Positions 11,827 through 22,145 of a DNA stretch of 64,000 nt are shown piece after piece; positions within the stretch are counted from its first letter, which is position 1, and each line of letters opens with the position of its first letter. The notes below the pieces were generated by a model. It saw only the letters and a program-made list of their open reading frames with translations. It did no database searches and had not been told where the DNA came from. This stretch comes from Nissolia schottii (lineage: Eukaryota > Streptophyta > Magnoliopsida > Fabales > Fabaceae). The DNA is taken from assembly GCA_003254905.1 (NCBI GenBank), contig QANU01020509.1, positions 83,260 to 147,259 of the forward strand, given 5' to 3'. A program made the translations under genes and the position numbers.

Positions 11827-12682
11827 AATGGGAAGATCTCTATGTACAAAATGCTAATTGGTAATTATCATTTTATTTATACCTCTATAGTTATCTGTCT
11901 ATGTGTCCATCTGTTTGAACATAAAGATGATGATTAATTGGATGACATGTATGGCAGCAGAAATCCCTGGCCTTTATGTCACTGATTGCCAGTTAGCTGC
12001 ATCTGGTAATAACAGTATGTTCATAGTTCAAAATATATAAAGGTTTCATTTCACCACTATAGCCTTTTAGTTAGAAAGGATGTGAATTGTTTTTTATTTA
12101 TTTCTAATTTAGTTTGGTTAGCCATCCCCATAGGTTTACTTTTTCAAAACTTCAAAGAAGTAACTCTTCATTATTTCTGTTTGATGCATTGTTAAACATA
12201 TTGATGACCGGTAGAATCGAGTATGTATGATAGAATTACATCTTCCTCTTTCTTTTCTTGGTTTTTCCTTTTATGGGTTTTCATTATTAGTTTTCATCAT
12301 GCCCTTTTCCTTGTGTCAACACCATAGTTAATGCTTTATGCACTCATGACAGCCTATGACTGATTTACTTTACTTTCATGTTTTTACTTGTAAGTTGTAT
12401 AACCTGTCTCAGTCTGAGGCATTTGGAGCTTCTGTTTGCACTCAAAATCCCTCTTAAGATTGTTTCAGTTTCGCTGTAAATCAGCAGTATTATACCCACC
12501 AAACTCCAAAGTGTCACAGGTTACCAAATAAAACAAAAGAAAAAAAATCCCCATGTGGTTCTAGGGATACAATGAAGATTTCAAACACATTTTGCAATCA
12601 AACTGACAAAATACAAGACCATTCTCATAGTCATCTACAACCAAACAGAACCCAGTTGCTTTTACTTTTTCACGTCACAGCT
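11827..12682. other. Convergent intergenic region (3' UTRs)
   Basis: This lies between the convergent thiazole kinase (+) and dirigent (-) genes. It is AT-rich, with TTTATTT and AAATAAA-like stretches suitable for polyadenylation in both directions. No further gene or repeat was recognised. Confidence 0.5.
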
Positions 12683-13441
12683 TTAGTAGTTCAAATGGAT
12701 AATGATCCTCAGCAATGTCTCGGCACCATCAGTGGCAATCTGCCCCGGTGGGATAAGACCTCTGAGTTCTGCAAACCCCCTTGCATTCTTGAACTTTCCT
12801 GTTCCCCCAATCACATTTATCTGTGACATGGTGCTTCCTATCTTATAAAGGCCATAAAAGTTCAAGCTGTCTCCATATTCCCCTCCTTCAAAAAGTGCAG
12901 TGAATGCCATCATCTGTCTAGTACCGTCCGCCGAACTCGCCACGTACACTCCTTGAGCTTTCCCAATTATCTGTGACCCCAGCTCAGGTTGAGATGTCAA
13001 GACATCATCAATCACAGTGATTGTACCAAAACCAAGTCCTAGTCCATCAGGCCCCAACTGTAACTGCACATTATTTTGGTTGTTGTTGGCCGAGTCTCCT
13101 GCGAAGGTAGTACCGGCCAAGCCTGTTCCTAATGGGATTCCGAAAACTCCATTGACAGTGGGAACAGCGCCATTGGCATTTGGGATGGCAACCTGACCTT
13201 GTGGGACGTTGAATCCAACTGGGGTTGCAAAGGGCACTTGACCGCTGTATATGTTGCCCAGCAAGCCGGTTACTGGGCGAGCTGTTGGGTTACTTCCCCC
13301 AAGAATGTCATGCATGTAAAGCTCAATAATGGGTTCTTTCCCAGTGGCTGCAATAGGGTCAACTCCTGCAACACTCATTGCCAATTGAGCAATGGCAAGC
13401 AACATTGCCATGGAAGCTGTAGTTAATGATTCCATCGACAT
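12683..13441 (-). CDS. Dirigent protein, DIR-e / ESB1-like class
   Basis: This is a single-exon gene for a 252-aa secreted protein. Dirigent proteins guide stereoselective coupling of monolignol radicals in the apoplast; members of this longer class help place lignin, for example in the Casparian strip. A hydrophobic N terminus (residues 1-26, ending MSVAGVDP) looks like a signal peptide. The region ELYMHDILGGSNPTARPVTG starts the dirigent barrel, then LYSGQVPFA-type and VPNANGAVP-type Pro/Asn-rich sequence. The core (about 130-250) has GTITVIDDVLT, GKAQGVYVASS, ALFEGGEYGDSLNFYG and the closing VIGGTGKFKNARGFAE, ending IIIHLNY. The Asn-rich linker (about 100-126) separates this class from short pea-DRR206-like dirigents. 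The next in-frame Met (residue 3) is an alternative start. The exact orthologue is not assigned. Confidence 0.93.
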   Translation of the reverse strand: MSMESLTTASMAMLLAIAQLAMSVAGVDPIAATGKEPIIELYMHDILGGSNPTARPVTGLLGNIYSGQVPFATPVGFNVPQGQVAIPNANGAVPTVNGVFGIPLGTGLAGTTFAGDSANNNQNNVQLQLGPDGLGLGFGTITVIDDVLTSQPELGSQIIGKAQGVYVASSADGTRQMMAFTALFEGGEYGDSLNFYGLYKIGSTMSQINVIGGTGKFKNARGFAELRGLIPPGQIATDGAETLLRIIIHLNY

Positions 13442-13532
13442 CTTGTTTCCAAGTGTTTCAGACGTAGATGCTAATTCTTCTATTTGATAATGTTTAATTT
13501 GGATGAGTGAAATTGAATGCCAGTGTTAGTGG

Positions 13533-13542
13533 TATTATATAG
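13533..13542 (-). promoter_or_regulatory. TATA box of the dirigent gene
   Basis: Minus-strand CTATATAATA lies about 92-100 bp upstream of the ATG at 13441, a normal plant distance for a TATA box with a short 5' UTR. It is recognised by sequence and position only. Confidence 0.6.
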
Positions 13543-14451
13543 GAGGGAATGGTGCGGTGTGTTGGAGTGGTTGTGGGACGTGGGTGATAATGAAGTAGTT
13601 GAAATTGATAATAAGAAGGTAGATTAGCTGTGCCTTGAGCAAAATGAATGAGTCATGTTTTCGTTTAGTGGCATTTTTTGAGATGCTATGGAAGAAGATA
13701 TTTGTGCAATCAGGTTTTTTGTTGGCGTCCGTGGCAAAACTAGTAGTTTGGTTGAACACAACCACTCAATTCCTAAGTGCTTTCGTTATGGAGGAACTGT
13801 TCTAAGATACAAGGGGAAGAAAGTCATTGAACTTACACGGTGGGTGCTAGTACAACTAAACCAAAATCTTAGAAGACCATAGTTTAGTTAGTTATAAAAC
13901 TCAGACTCGGTCAAGACATGAGTTACTAATTTAACCGGTTTAACAAAATATATAAAAATGTATTAGTGTTCAAATAAATACAATAAAATATACAAGCAAT
14001 TAATAATTTAACTCGTTTTATAAAGATTGTATGCATATATCATAGTTACATAATTCTACTTAGTGATTGACTCAATTAAAGTACATGGTCATTGGTTCGA
14101 CCGATTAAATTGAATATAATTAAATAAATATATTAAATTTAGGTTAAATATATTTTAATTACTTATAAATTTTGAATTTTATGTTTTATCACTCATAAAT
14201 TTTTTTGCTAAAAATTGTTTCTCATAAATTTTTTTTGTAAGGTTTTAGTCTGTGTCGTCATATTAAGTCGTTAATTATTGACATGACAATTAACTTGATC
14301 ACGTGGCGAAGGTTATAGAGAGTGGGGAGGAGAGAAGCAGATGAGGGCACGTGGATGAGGTCGCTTTGCTAATAGTGACGGCAGTGACAGCTCGGAGCTA
14401 TAGCTGAGAAGAAGATAACAAGCATACGCTGAGAGCAGTGCGGGGAGTAAG
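13543..14451. other. Spacer with half of a possible long-TIR element
   Basis: Mostly AT-rich spacer upstream of the dirigent gene. From about 14140 the phrase GGTTAAATATATTTTAATTA followed by TTTTAGTCTGTGTCGTCA resembles one arm of legume-type TIR elements. I see no matching inverted arm nearby. No gene was recognised. Confidence 0.35.
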
Positions 14452-14739
14452 TGTAACACCCCTGTTAACTGCTTACCCTATAGTCGTAAACAAGGCTCAC
14501 AGGTTCTTAACTGCTTTAATTGGGTTACTTCTAACCCTAATATTTTTCTTTGCAAATATTTCTTACTTGAAAATATAGACCATTTTGAAAACTTTTCCTT
14601 TTCTTTACAAATTTATAAATTAGGAGTCATGCGCATTCAAGAAGATATCTATATAGGTATCCAATGGATAGCGTCTCGAAAGGACTTAGGTGATAATAAT
14701 AATCTATTGGAACCCTTATACAAAACATCTTATGATATA

Positions 14740-14777
<38 letters not shown>

Positions 14778-14877
14778 ATCACATGGTCCAGAATATGATT
14801 ACATAGGATTAATAATACATATTATGCACATAAGAGTTAATGACCTATTTAGACCATTTAACTGATACTAATACAAG
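14452..14877 (+). repeat. Truncated gypsy-type LTR (TGTAACACCCC family)
   Basis: It starts TGTAACACCCC and has the family sequence CTTACCCTATAGTCGTAA, GGGTTACTTCTAACC, CATTTTGAAA and AGGAGTCATGCGCATTC. It therefore matches the units at 2150 and 22734. It breaks off before the GTGGGGGTGAGAAC block seen in those copies, where the SOSEKI-like sequence begins. Confidence 0.65.
14741..14773. repeat. (CA)n microsatellite
   Basis: About 16 AC units lie inside the truncated LTR, at the place where the copy at 2150 has its TA microsatellite. Confidence 0.95.
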
Positions 14878-14959
14878 ATAGTCACACGTGGTCTGATTAT
14901 AGTGACACGTGGCGTGCGGACCCTTTCCGCTTCTGTTCTTTCGTCTTCGATTCCATTCT

Positions 14960-15312
14960 TCTCTGCTTCTCGTTCTTCCCTATCCGTCCTCCTCTGTCGA
15001 CAGCTGTCGTCGTTCGTCTGAGTCGATGCGTCGGCGACGACTTTCCTGGCCGATTCGCCCAACGATTCCGACTTGTAGACTCGGTACTCGTTCAGATCAA
15101 TGGAGCTCCATGACTGGTTCTGCCGCCGCGTGACCACTCCCAGAAAATCAGCTTCTTCCTTAGATTTCTGCGTCGTCTCGGAAGCCCTCGGCGGCGCGGC
15201 GACGGGGTGATCGAAGATCTCAGATCCTTTAAGAACGTAGTCTTGCCCCTGCGTCGGGTAGATGAAATCATTCTCCAACAAATCATGCCAAACGAAACTA
15301 TTTTTGAAGCTC
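14960..15312 (-). pseudogene. SOSEKI / DUF966 internal exon fragment
   Basis: On the minus strand a good acceptor (GATTTCAG at 15313-15320) opens a frame reading SFKNSFVWHDLLENDFIYP, then DYVLKGSEIFD. SOSEKI (DUF966) polarity proteins have the equivalent VWHDL...YVLKGSE segment after their DIX-like domain. Further on come SIDLNEYRVYKSES and ADASTQTNDDS, matching the family's VYKSE...DASTQTDD region. The frame stays open to 14868, but family similarity fades near 15010-14960 into a charged tail. The upstream exons with the DIX-like domain and the downstream exons are missing on both sides. It is therefore a captured or left-over exon, not a gene. In full proteins this class polymerises at cell corners. 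Confidence 0.7.
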
Positions 15313-15360
15313 CTGAAATCGAATCAAAATAAAAATTATAAAAAACAACCAAAAAAAAAT

Positions 15361-16375
15361 GAAGACCTCTGCCATTCCCAACAATGCCTTATCCTCTAGA
15401 CTAGCATTACTTTTTGCAGCATTTTATTCAATTATATTTATTAATATAATTTTATTATTTAATTTTTCTTTTTAAAGAAACCTTAATCTAAAGAGTCCCT
15501 AGGACTCTCCACATTCTCATCTGAATAATGTGAGAGAGTTTTGCTGACATTTTCCTTTCTATTTTTTGTTGGTAAAATGTCATATATCAATGATAGACTT
15601 GCCTGTGTATTTTTTCATCATAAAAAAATAAAAAATAAATATTAAAATAAAATAAAATATGCAATTTTTAATTTTTCAAAAATAATCATAACAAAGTATT
15701 ATTTTTGTTAATAACTTAATTTCTTAATATAATAATATTCTAAAGTAAAAAAACTAATATATATATATATATATAAAGGTATTTCTTGAGAGAAGGGAGA
15801 GAGTTTAACTGAATATATAACATGTACTACATAACAAGCAAGAGTGTATAAATTCAATATGAATCAAAAAGACATTTTCAATAAAGAATTGAAACTCTAA
15901 AGTTGTAAACTGTTGGAGTATGCCCATGAAGAAACAGATCAAAAGATAAGTCTGAGCAACGTGAATATCCTTTATGTGAGAGGAAAATCAAATTTTCATT
16001 CATTGATTTTATCATTAAGAAACCAAAGTCCATATCCCAAAAAAGTTTGCTCAACTTTGTTATGTATATCACTAATTCTCTTGCTTAGTATGTGATAGTA
16101 AGATCATAAACAGAATATATGACATCTGACCAACAAAAAATAAATAGAAAAATGTCAGCAATACTCTCTCACATTATTCAAATAAGATGAGAGTGTAAGT
16201 GTAGAAGAGTCCTAGAGACTCATTAGATTATGATTTATTTTTAAAAAAATTAAATAATAAAATTATATTAATAAATATGATTGCATAAAATGTTATAAAA
16301 AGTAATGTTCGTAAACATGAGTATTTATGAATAAACAGACCTAACAGGCTTTGAAATGAGCTATTCCCTTGCAGT
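15361..16375. mobile_element. Inverted pair of decayed hAT-family relatives
   Basis: The segment at 15404-15620 and the reverse complement of about 16110-16310 align for some 200 bp. Shared parts are ATTTATTAATATAATTTTAT, GAGTCCCTAGGACTCT against GAGTCTCTAGGACTCT, AATAATGTGAGAGAGT and TGCTGACATTTT. The left copy is preceded by a tRNA-like relic (exact minus-strand A box TAGTCTAGAGG at 15393-15403). Past its outer edge the right copy reads, on the minus strand, GGGAATAG...AAAGCCTGTTAGG, which is the 5' subterminal sequence of the 6347 element. About 490 bp of AT-rich sequence separates the two arms. Either two insertions lie tail to tail, or this is one fold-back element; target duplications are not visible. 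Confidence 0.55.
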
Positions 16376-16548
16376 GTAGTGGAGTGTAACAGAAACGGTA
16401 CCGTTTCGTGAACCAGGACCACATGGCAGCCACGCCTTTCCCTCGAACTATACAATAGCCTCAAATCAGTGCCGTCGTTCATTCATCTACTGCTAATTAC
16501 CAAGCACAAAAAAATAGAGGACAGCATAATTAACAGACCATAATATTA

Positions 16549-18428
16549 CTACTTGGAATTAGGAAGTTGGGTCTGTTGCAAAAAATGATTCTTGGGACCA
16601 AATTCCGCTGCGTCAAGCTCAGCGACCACTCTTTCAAGCTCACGGATCCGGTTCTCAAGATTAGATGCTATGTCAACAACACAAGTTGGACCCTTCATCT
16701 TGGCTAGATCTTCTGTTTGATCATCTTCCATGGTGCTTTTCGATCCGCTAACGGCACCCTTACCCTGAGCAGGACTGCAGACTCCACCAGCCGTTGATGC
16801 AGCCGTTTCGACACCCACACTCGATGATGGAAGAGACAAAGCCTTGCTGCATCCACCTACCGCTGCATCCTCATCACATCTAACTTCCCCAGAAGAACTC
16901 AATGATAGCCCATAAATTGTCATCTGATCTGCACCAGAATCCCTCACTTGATCATTTCTCTCAAACTTGGGATCAAAATCAACCACTACCAGCCCTGAGC
17001 TGCATACACAATCATCATCATCAACCTTCTTTCTTGTATCTCCTCCGTTGCCTAGCTTCGATCGATTCCACCAATCATAGTACCTCGACGTAACACCAGG
17101 CTGGCACCGGCAGGCACGCTCGCACAATGCATTGTACAAATTGTATCCATTATTGGCTCGCTATAACTAATCCAAGGATCGACATTGGATCGAGGAGCAA
17201 CGATGCCCGGAATGTCCTGATCCATCCCGAACTGCATCGCAACGCGGTGCGGGAGGTACTTCTGCACGCATCCCACGCCCACCAGCTCGGAGGCCCTCAA
17301 GCAGCGACCGAAGGACCTCAGCTCGCTATCCACGGAAGGGTTGTCACATTCCCACATGTCCCTTTCATTGCGGAGCTTAATCGGCGGCGAGTTCTCGTAA
17401 GGCCGCCACAGAAAGCAGTTCCTACCTCCGGCAGAGTCAAGAATCAATCCCAAGTTTTGATTTTTCGGCACTCTTACTCCGTCCCATCTCGCCAGCCTCG
17501 GCTGGCCGTGTTTAATTGCACGCGGCGGCGGCGGCTGAAGTGCCGGAAACCTCTCCAAGGCCCAGGCTTGGACCAGCTGAAATGGGGCCCAGAGAGAAAC
17601 CCTCAGCGCTGACGCGTCCGCATCACCGTTGATGCGGACGCTGCCGGTGAGGAGACTCAGGTCCCTGTAAATGCTTGCCAAAACGGGAGGTGCCAGCGCC
17701 ATTCTCGTCCCTCTGGCTAGATGGATCGCAATTGGGACGACCCGTTTCAAAATGGTGAGGAACCCGCTGGCGGGGAACACGAACCTCGACAGCCACAGGG
17801 ACAAGAACCCCTCGTGCTCCACCCTGCTCTCGTCTCTCGCGAAGTGCGCCATCCACGGCAGATGGTTGGCCCTCTTGGCTCTGCTTCTGACGAGCGCTCT
17901 TCTGATCGCGATCAATTCCGCTTCTGCCTCCATCTGCTCTCGCTTCTCGAGAGGGGCGGAGAAGATGTCCCCGAGAACAGAGAAGCCGCCGCAAACCTTC
18001 ACGTCCTCCAACGTGACGGTTGCTTCGCCCCAGGGGAAGACGAACGTGTTGGTTTCCGGGCACCACCTGTTCGCGAGCTCCAGGATCAGCTCGTCGTTCC
18101 TGTGGATTTGGCACGTGGAGGCCTTGATCGCTTGGTCGATTCCTGCTTCTACCCACACGTGCTCGTACTTGGGCCTCATTCGTATCACCCACCTTTCCCA
18201 CTCTTTCTGTGGCATTAGCCATCCGTTGTATCTCACTTCTGGCAGCAGCTTTGAAGGAGTGGAAGAAGTGGATGCTTCAGATGACAGAGGATGAGGAGGT
18301 TTGATGCAACTGGCGATGGAAGGTTTGAGAAAATAGGCGGTTCTGCGAGCTGGGTCTCCGCCAGCTGAGGGTGAAACCATGAGCTCTTCTTCTCTGACTT
18401 CGATGACGGTGTCCGAAGATGCCTCCAT
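16549..18428 (-). CDS. Plant mobile domain (PMD) protein, frameshifted
   Basis: PMD proteins (MAIN/MAIL family) occur both as host silencing and meristem factors and inside TEs. From the ATG at 18428 a 458-codon frame reads RYNGWLMPQKEWERWV (67-82), then CPETNTFVFPWGEATVTLED and VKVCGGFSVLGD, the PMD core, up to DPWISYSEPIMD. The frame then loses homology and stops at 17052. The expected continuation lies in the -1 frame: LYNALCERACRCQPGVTSRY, then YDWWNRS, an acidic/Ser-rich region and a C-terminal coiled coil (LENRIRELERVVAELDAAEF) stopping at 16549. The break maps to about 17137-17152. It could be a true lesion, a base error or a rare short intron. No intron is needed elsewhere. Combined length would be about 620-630 residues. 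The coding part is GC-rich compared with its surroundings. Confidence 0.8.
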
Positions 18429-18882
18429 TTGTGGGAGAGGAAGAGACGGCGATGAAGTTATGTTTGGTTAGTGAAAGCAGAGAGGGTTCGGTGAAGGGTA
18501 AACGAACAGTCGGAGAGAAGGGGGAAAAGAGAAGCCGCGGTAAATGGTCATGGAAAGGCGGAAAGGGATGCGTGAAGATTGCAATTTGGTAACAGAGGAA
18601 TGCTCCGAAGTTGTTGGCCATTGGTGAAGCTTCTCTTGGAAACTTGCAAAGGTTTCTTGTGAAATACAATTGATTTAATGTGTACGTTACGAGTGACATA
18701 AATTATTGAATTTTTTCATTTTTGTATTTTTTAAGCACTATAAATTTAAATTAATAGTTCGTGATCCGGTCATTCACGATTTAGTAATAATCTTTTTCAA
18801 AAGAGTGATTATATCTTTAAAAAAAACATAAGACGATTTTTTTTATTTGATAAATAAAATGTTGATGTATTTTTATTGCTAA

Positions 18883-19299
18883 TGTTACGGACTGGGCCCT
18901 AAAGGCCCATTCCGCGTAGTATCCCCCTCCGGCCCACAATACAGCCCAGCTAAGAAGCATAAGGGTTCGCGGGACAGCCCAACAAAGCCAGAACAGCCCC
19001 ATCCAGCCTCAAATGGCGCGGCAACCATCACGCCCCGAGATAGACTCTCCCTAGCGGACATCACGCCACAATCCCCGGAGATGAAACAAGTAAGAAATCC
19101 GCAGGACTGAGCGAATCACGGGTGCCAGCCAAGTATTTAAACAGGGCTAGCACACCAGGTATGTCTTCAGACTCAACACCCCAAACTTTGCACCTCAAAC
19201 CTCTACGAACTTAAGTATCGGAGTCCTTGCAAATACCCGCCCCCGCTGACCAGAACCATCCGCGGAGCTCCAGGATCCGAGTTGCTCCCCTGCGTGACA
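18883..19299 (+). repeat. Solo LTR, Tat/Retand-type, with 5-bp TSD
   Basis: The 417-bp sequence begins TGTTACGGACTGGGCCC and ends CTGCGTGACA. It is flanked by the perfect 5-bp duplication GCTAA (18878-18882 and 19300-19304). It resembles the LTR at 35143 (TGTTAGGGACTAGGCCC, 404 bp) and shares the AAGTATCGGAGTCC block near its 3' end. The duplication with a single LTR and no internal region indicates LTR-LTR recombination after insertion. Confidence 0.88.
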
Positions 19300-19304
19300 G
19301 CTAA

Positions 19305-20217
19305 TTTTCAAAAGTCATGGAGAGTTCTTGGGGCTCTCATAATTAACATTTTTAAAATTGATTTGTATTCTTTAAAAATTAAAAGATTAACATAGACGTT
19401 GTTTAAGATGATCCAAGCATATTAGGGTGCTTGGTGCACCTTGATATAAAGATATGATATACCATGGTCATACAAAAGGTAAACTGTCATATTGCCACTA
19501 AATGCGATTTACATTCGTGAATAGACACTTGTTACTTGTTTAACCATTTAATTATTTTTTAGAGTCATTTTATACATAATTATTAAGAGCGTTTTAATTA
19601 TCAAAAATATTATTTGTATAATGTAGACATTAAGTTTTTCCTCTCACACATCACGGACTCACCCTCACGAGTGTGAGCCGTGATGTATACGAGGTGTTAT
19701 TCTTTCAGATCTGAGTCCTTCACTCTCCTCCTCCTCCTCCTCCTCCCTCATCATCATTCTTCTACTTCTCCCTTCATTATTCTCCACGTTGATCTCTGAA
19801 AACTCCTCTTCTTGCTTCTTCCAATTGGCATCAGCAACGGAAGCCACATATCCACATGCAGTGCCGTCAGATTTGCAGGCACCATCGCCGGATCTACGCA
19901 AGCTGTATTGTCACTATGATCGTCGTGAATCCCAGAAGCCACGACTCAGCTTTTCCAAATCCACATGCAGGGCAGCGCCAAATACGCACCCAGCTCAACA
20001 CCTCTGGACTCGCAATCGCCGCCGCCGTCAAATCTACATAACCACATGGCCAGATCAACAAATGGCGCACCACCAAGTCTTAGTCACAAGGTAGGAGAAG
20101 TACCTCCAGGCATTCAAGGGCTTGATACCATGAGAAGGAGGTGGAAACATCGTCAGTTTAGCATTTTTTTTTTCCTATTTTTGTGAGGGGAGGGGTTAAT
20201 TCGATTTAGGCCTTTTA
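19305..20217. other. Unassigned spacer with a hairpin and CT-rich segment
   Basis: No gene was recognised. A perfect-stem hairpin sits at 19649-19685. From 19720 to 20090 the sequence is GC-richer with opposed short ORFs, including a CTC trinucleotide run at 19727-19745. These ORFs match no family I know. Confidence 0.4.
19649..19685. repeat. Short inverted repeat (hairpin)
   Basis: CATCACGG-A-CTCAC pairs with GTGAG-CCGTGATG, giving 13 base pairs with one bulged A and a 10-nt loop. No T-run follows, so it is not a terminator. Its function is unknown. Confidence 0.7.
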
Positions 20218-20226
20218 TTATTTTTT

Positions 20227-21507
20227 GGGTTAATTATGTTTTTGGTCCCTGTAAAATTTGAAAGTTTAGTTTTAGTCCCTGCATAAAAGCTTTAATCTTT
20301 GCAAAATTGTAAAATTTGGTTTTAGTCCCTGGGGTGAGGGGAGGGTTGACTAGGCTGATGGGGCGCTGACGCGGCGCGCCACGTGGGATGCCACGTGGCA
20401 TAACCCAAAACCCAACCCAGACCCATGACCCGAACCCATAAATGACCCGACCCTTTTTTTTTTAAAAAAAAAAAAAAAAAGAAACTCGTCCAGCCCCCCA
20501 TATCCAACCTCATCTCCTCCTCTCACCTCTCTCTAGCCCCTCCACCCACCCCACCCACCGCCGNNNNNNNNNNNNNNNNNNNNNNNNNNNNNNNNNNNNN
20601 NNNNNNNNNNNNNNNNNNNNNNNNNNNNNNNNNNNNNNNNNNNNNNNNNNNNNNNNNNNNNNNNNNNNNNNNNNNNNNNNNNNNNNNNNNNNNNNNNNNN
20701 NNNNNNNNNNNNNNNNNNNNNNNNNNNNNNNNNNNNNNNNNNNNNNNNNNNNNNNNNNNNNNNNNNNNNNNNNNNNNNNNNNNNNNNNNNNNNNNNNNNN
20801 NNNNNNNNNNNNNNNNNNNNNNNNNNNNNNNNNNNNNNNNNNNNNNNNNNNNNNNNNNNNNNNNNNNNNNNNNNNNNNNNNNNNNNNNNNNNNNNNNNNN
20901 NNNNNNNNNNNNNNNNNNNNNNNNNNNNNNNNNNNNNNNNNNNNNNNNNNNNNNNNNNNNNNNNNNNNNNNNNNNNNNNNNNNNNNNNNNNNNNNNNNNN
21001 NNNNNNNNNNNNNNNNNNNNNNNNNNNNNNNNNNNNNNNNNNNNNNNNNNNNNNNNNNNNNNNNNNNNNNNNNNNNNNNNNNNNNNNNNNNNNNNNNNNN
21101 NNNNNNNNNNNNNNNNNNNNNNNNNNNNNNNNNNNNNNNNNNNNNNNNNNNNNNNNNNNNNNNNNNNNNNNNNNNNNNNNNNNNNNNNNNNNNNNNNNNN
21201 NNNNNNNNNNNNNNNNNNNNNNNNNNNNNNNNNNNNNNNNNNNNNNNNNNNNNNNNNNNNNNNNNNNNNNNNNNTTTTTTTTTTTTTAAACGGGTCGGGT
21301 CATTTATGGGTTCAGGTCATGAGTCTGGGTTGGGTTTTGAGTTATGCCACGTGGCATCTCACGTGGCGCGCCGCGTCAGCCCAGTCAACCCTCCCCCCAC
21401 CTCAGGGACTAAAACCTAATTTTACAATTTTGCAGGGACTAAAACTTTGATGCAGGGACTAAAACCAAACTTTCAAATTTTACAAGGACCAAAAACATAA
21501 TTAACCC
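20227..21507. mobile_element. Long-TIR Mutator-like element (MULE/MITE), gap inside
   Basis: The left arm (20227 to about 20451) starts GGGTTAATTATGTTTTTGGT. The right arm (about 21283-21507) is its reverse complement and ends ATAATTAACCC. The flanks carry the perfect 9-bp duplication TTATTTTTT (20218-20226 and 21508-21516), the size typical of Mutator-like elements. Both arms contain TTTAGTCCCTG repeats and the palindromic block CCACGTGG...GCCACGTGGCAT. The centre is an assembly gap, so any internal gene is unseen. Because the duplication is T-rich, its length is slightly less certain than it looks. Confidence 0.82.
20564..21274. other. Assembly gap (711 N)
   Basis: A run of N between the two arms of the long-TIR element. 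The arms would fold on each other, which may explain the failed assembly. Confidence 0.99.
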
Positions 21508-21516
21508 TTATTTTTT

Positions 21517-22145
21517 AAGATTTTATGAAATAAAAGATAATAAAGGGAATTTTTTTTTCTTCTAACCAATGCCCTCAGGGGCGCATTGGTTAAAGTGGCT
21601 AAGGAAGCGAAACTAATAAGTTTTAAAATTTTAAAGTATTTAATATTATTAAAAACATTTAAAGTTTACCTTTTTTAATATAAAATTGTTATTTTAACTT
21701 TCTTAACATCAATTATCCTTTGATTTTATAAGAATGGTCAACCTTCTCGAATCAAATCTATCAATTTTGGTATGTAAAAGCAGTGAGATAATTCATAATT
21801 GGCTAAAAAGTTACAATTATACAGAATGTTGATGCATTTGTAAAGAAAACGAAAAAACTGGCAAGTTGCTACGATTTCAATCTCACTCTTAGACTCATTG
21901 TAGTCTTTCCTTTTCAAAAGGAAATATTCTATCCAAAAGTCAAAGTCGAGCATAAATCATCCCAAGATCAAGAAGCATCCGTAACAATTTAAGGTCAGGT
22001 CCCTCACGAAGTTGAATTTCTGGAGGTTGTGTCTTGGCATCCTGATTGGGCAATCATTGAGTTGAAGTAGTCGAATGGAGTAGCTGAAGCAGTGCCAAAC
22101 TAATTCTAAAGGGGGTAAATAAAAAAAAATTAAAGGGTCTGTTTA
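21517..22145. other. Spacer, no feature recognised
   Basis: AT-rich sequence between the long-TIR element and an LTR. No gene, repeat or RNA was recognised. Confidence 0.5.

Noticed and set aside
17127-18294. Several ORFs of 160-207 codons opposite or out of frame with the PMD gene
   Set aside because: They are shadows of the GC-rich PMD coding sequence, with biased, motif-free translations.
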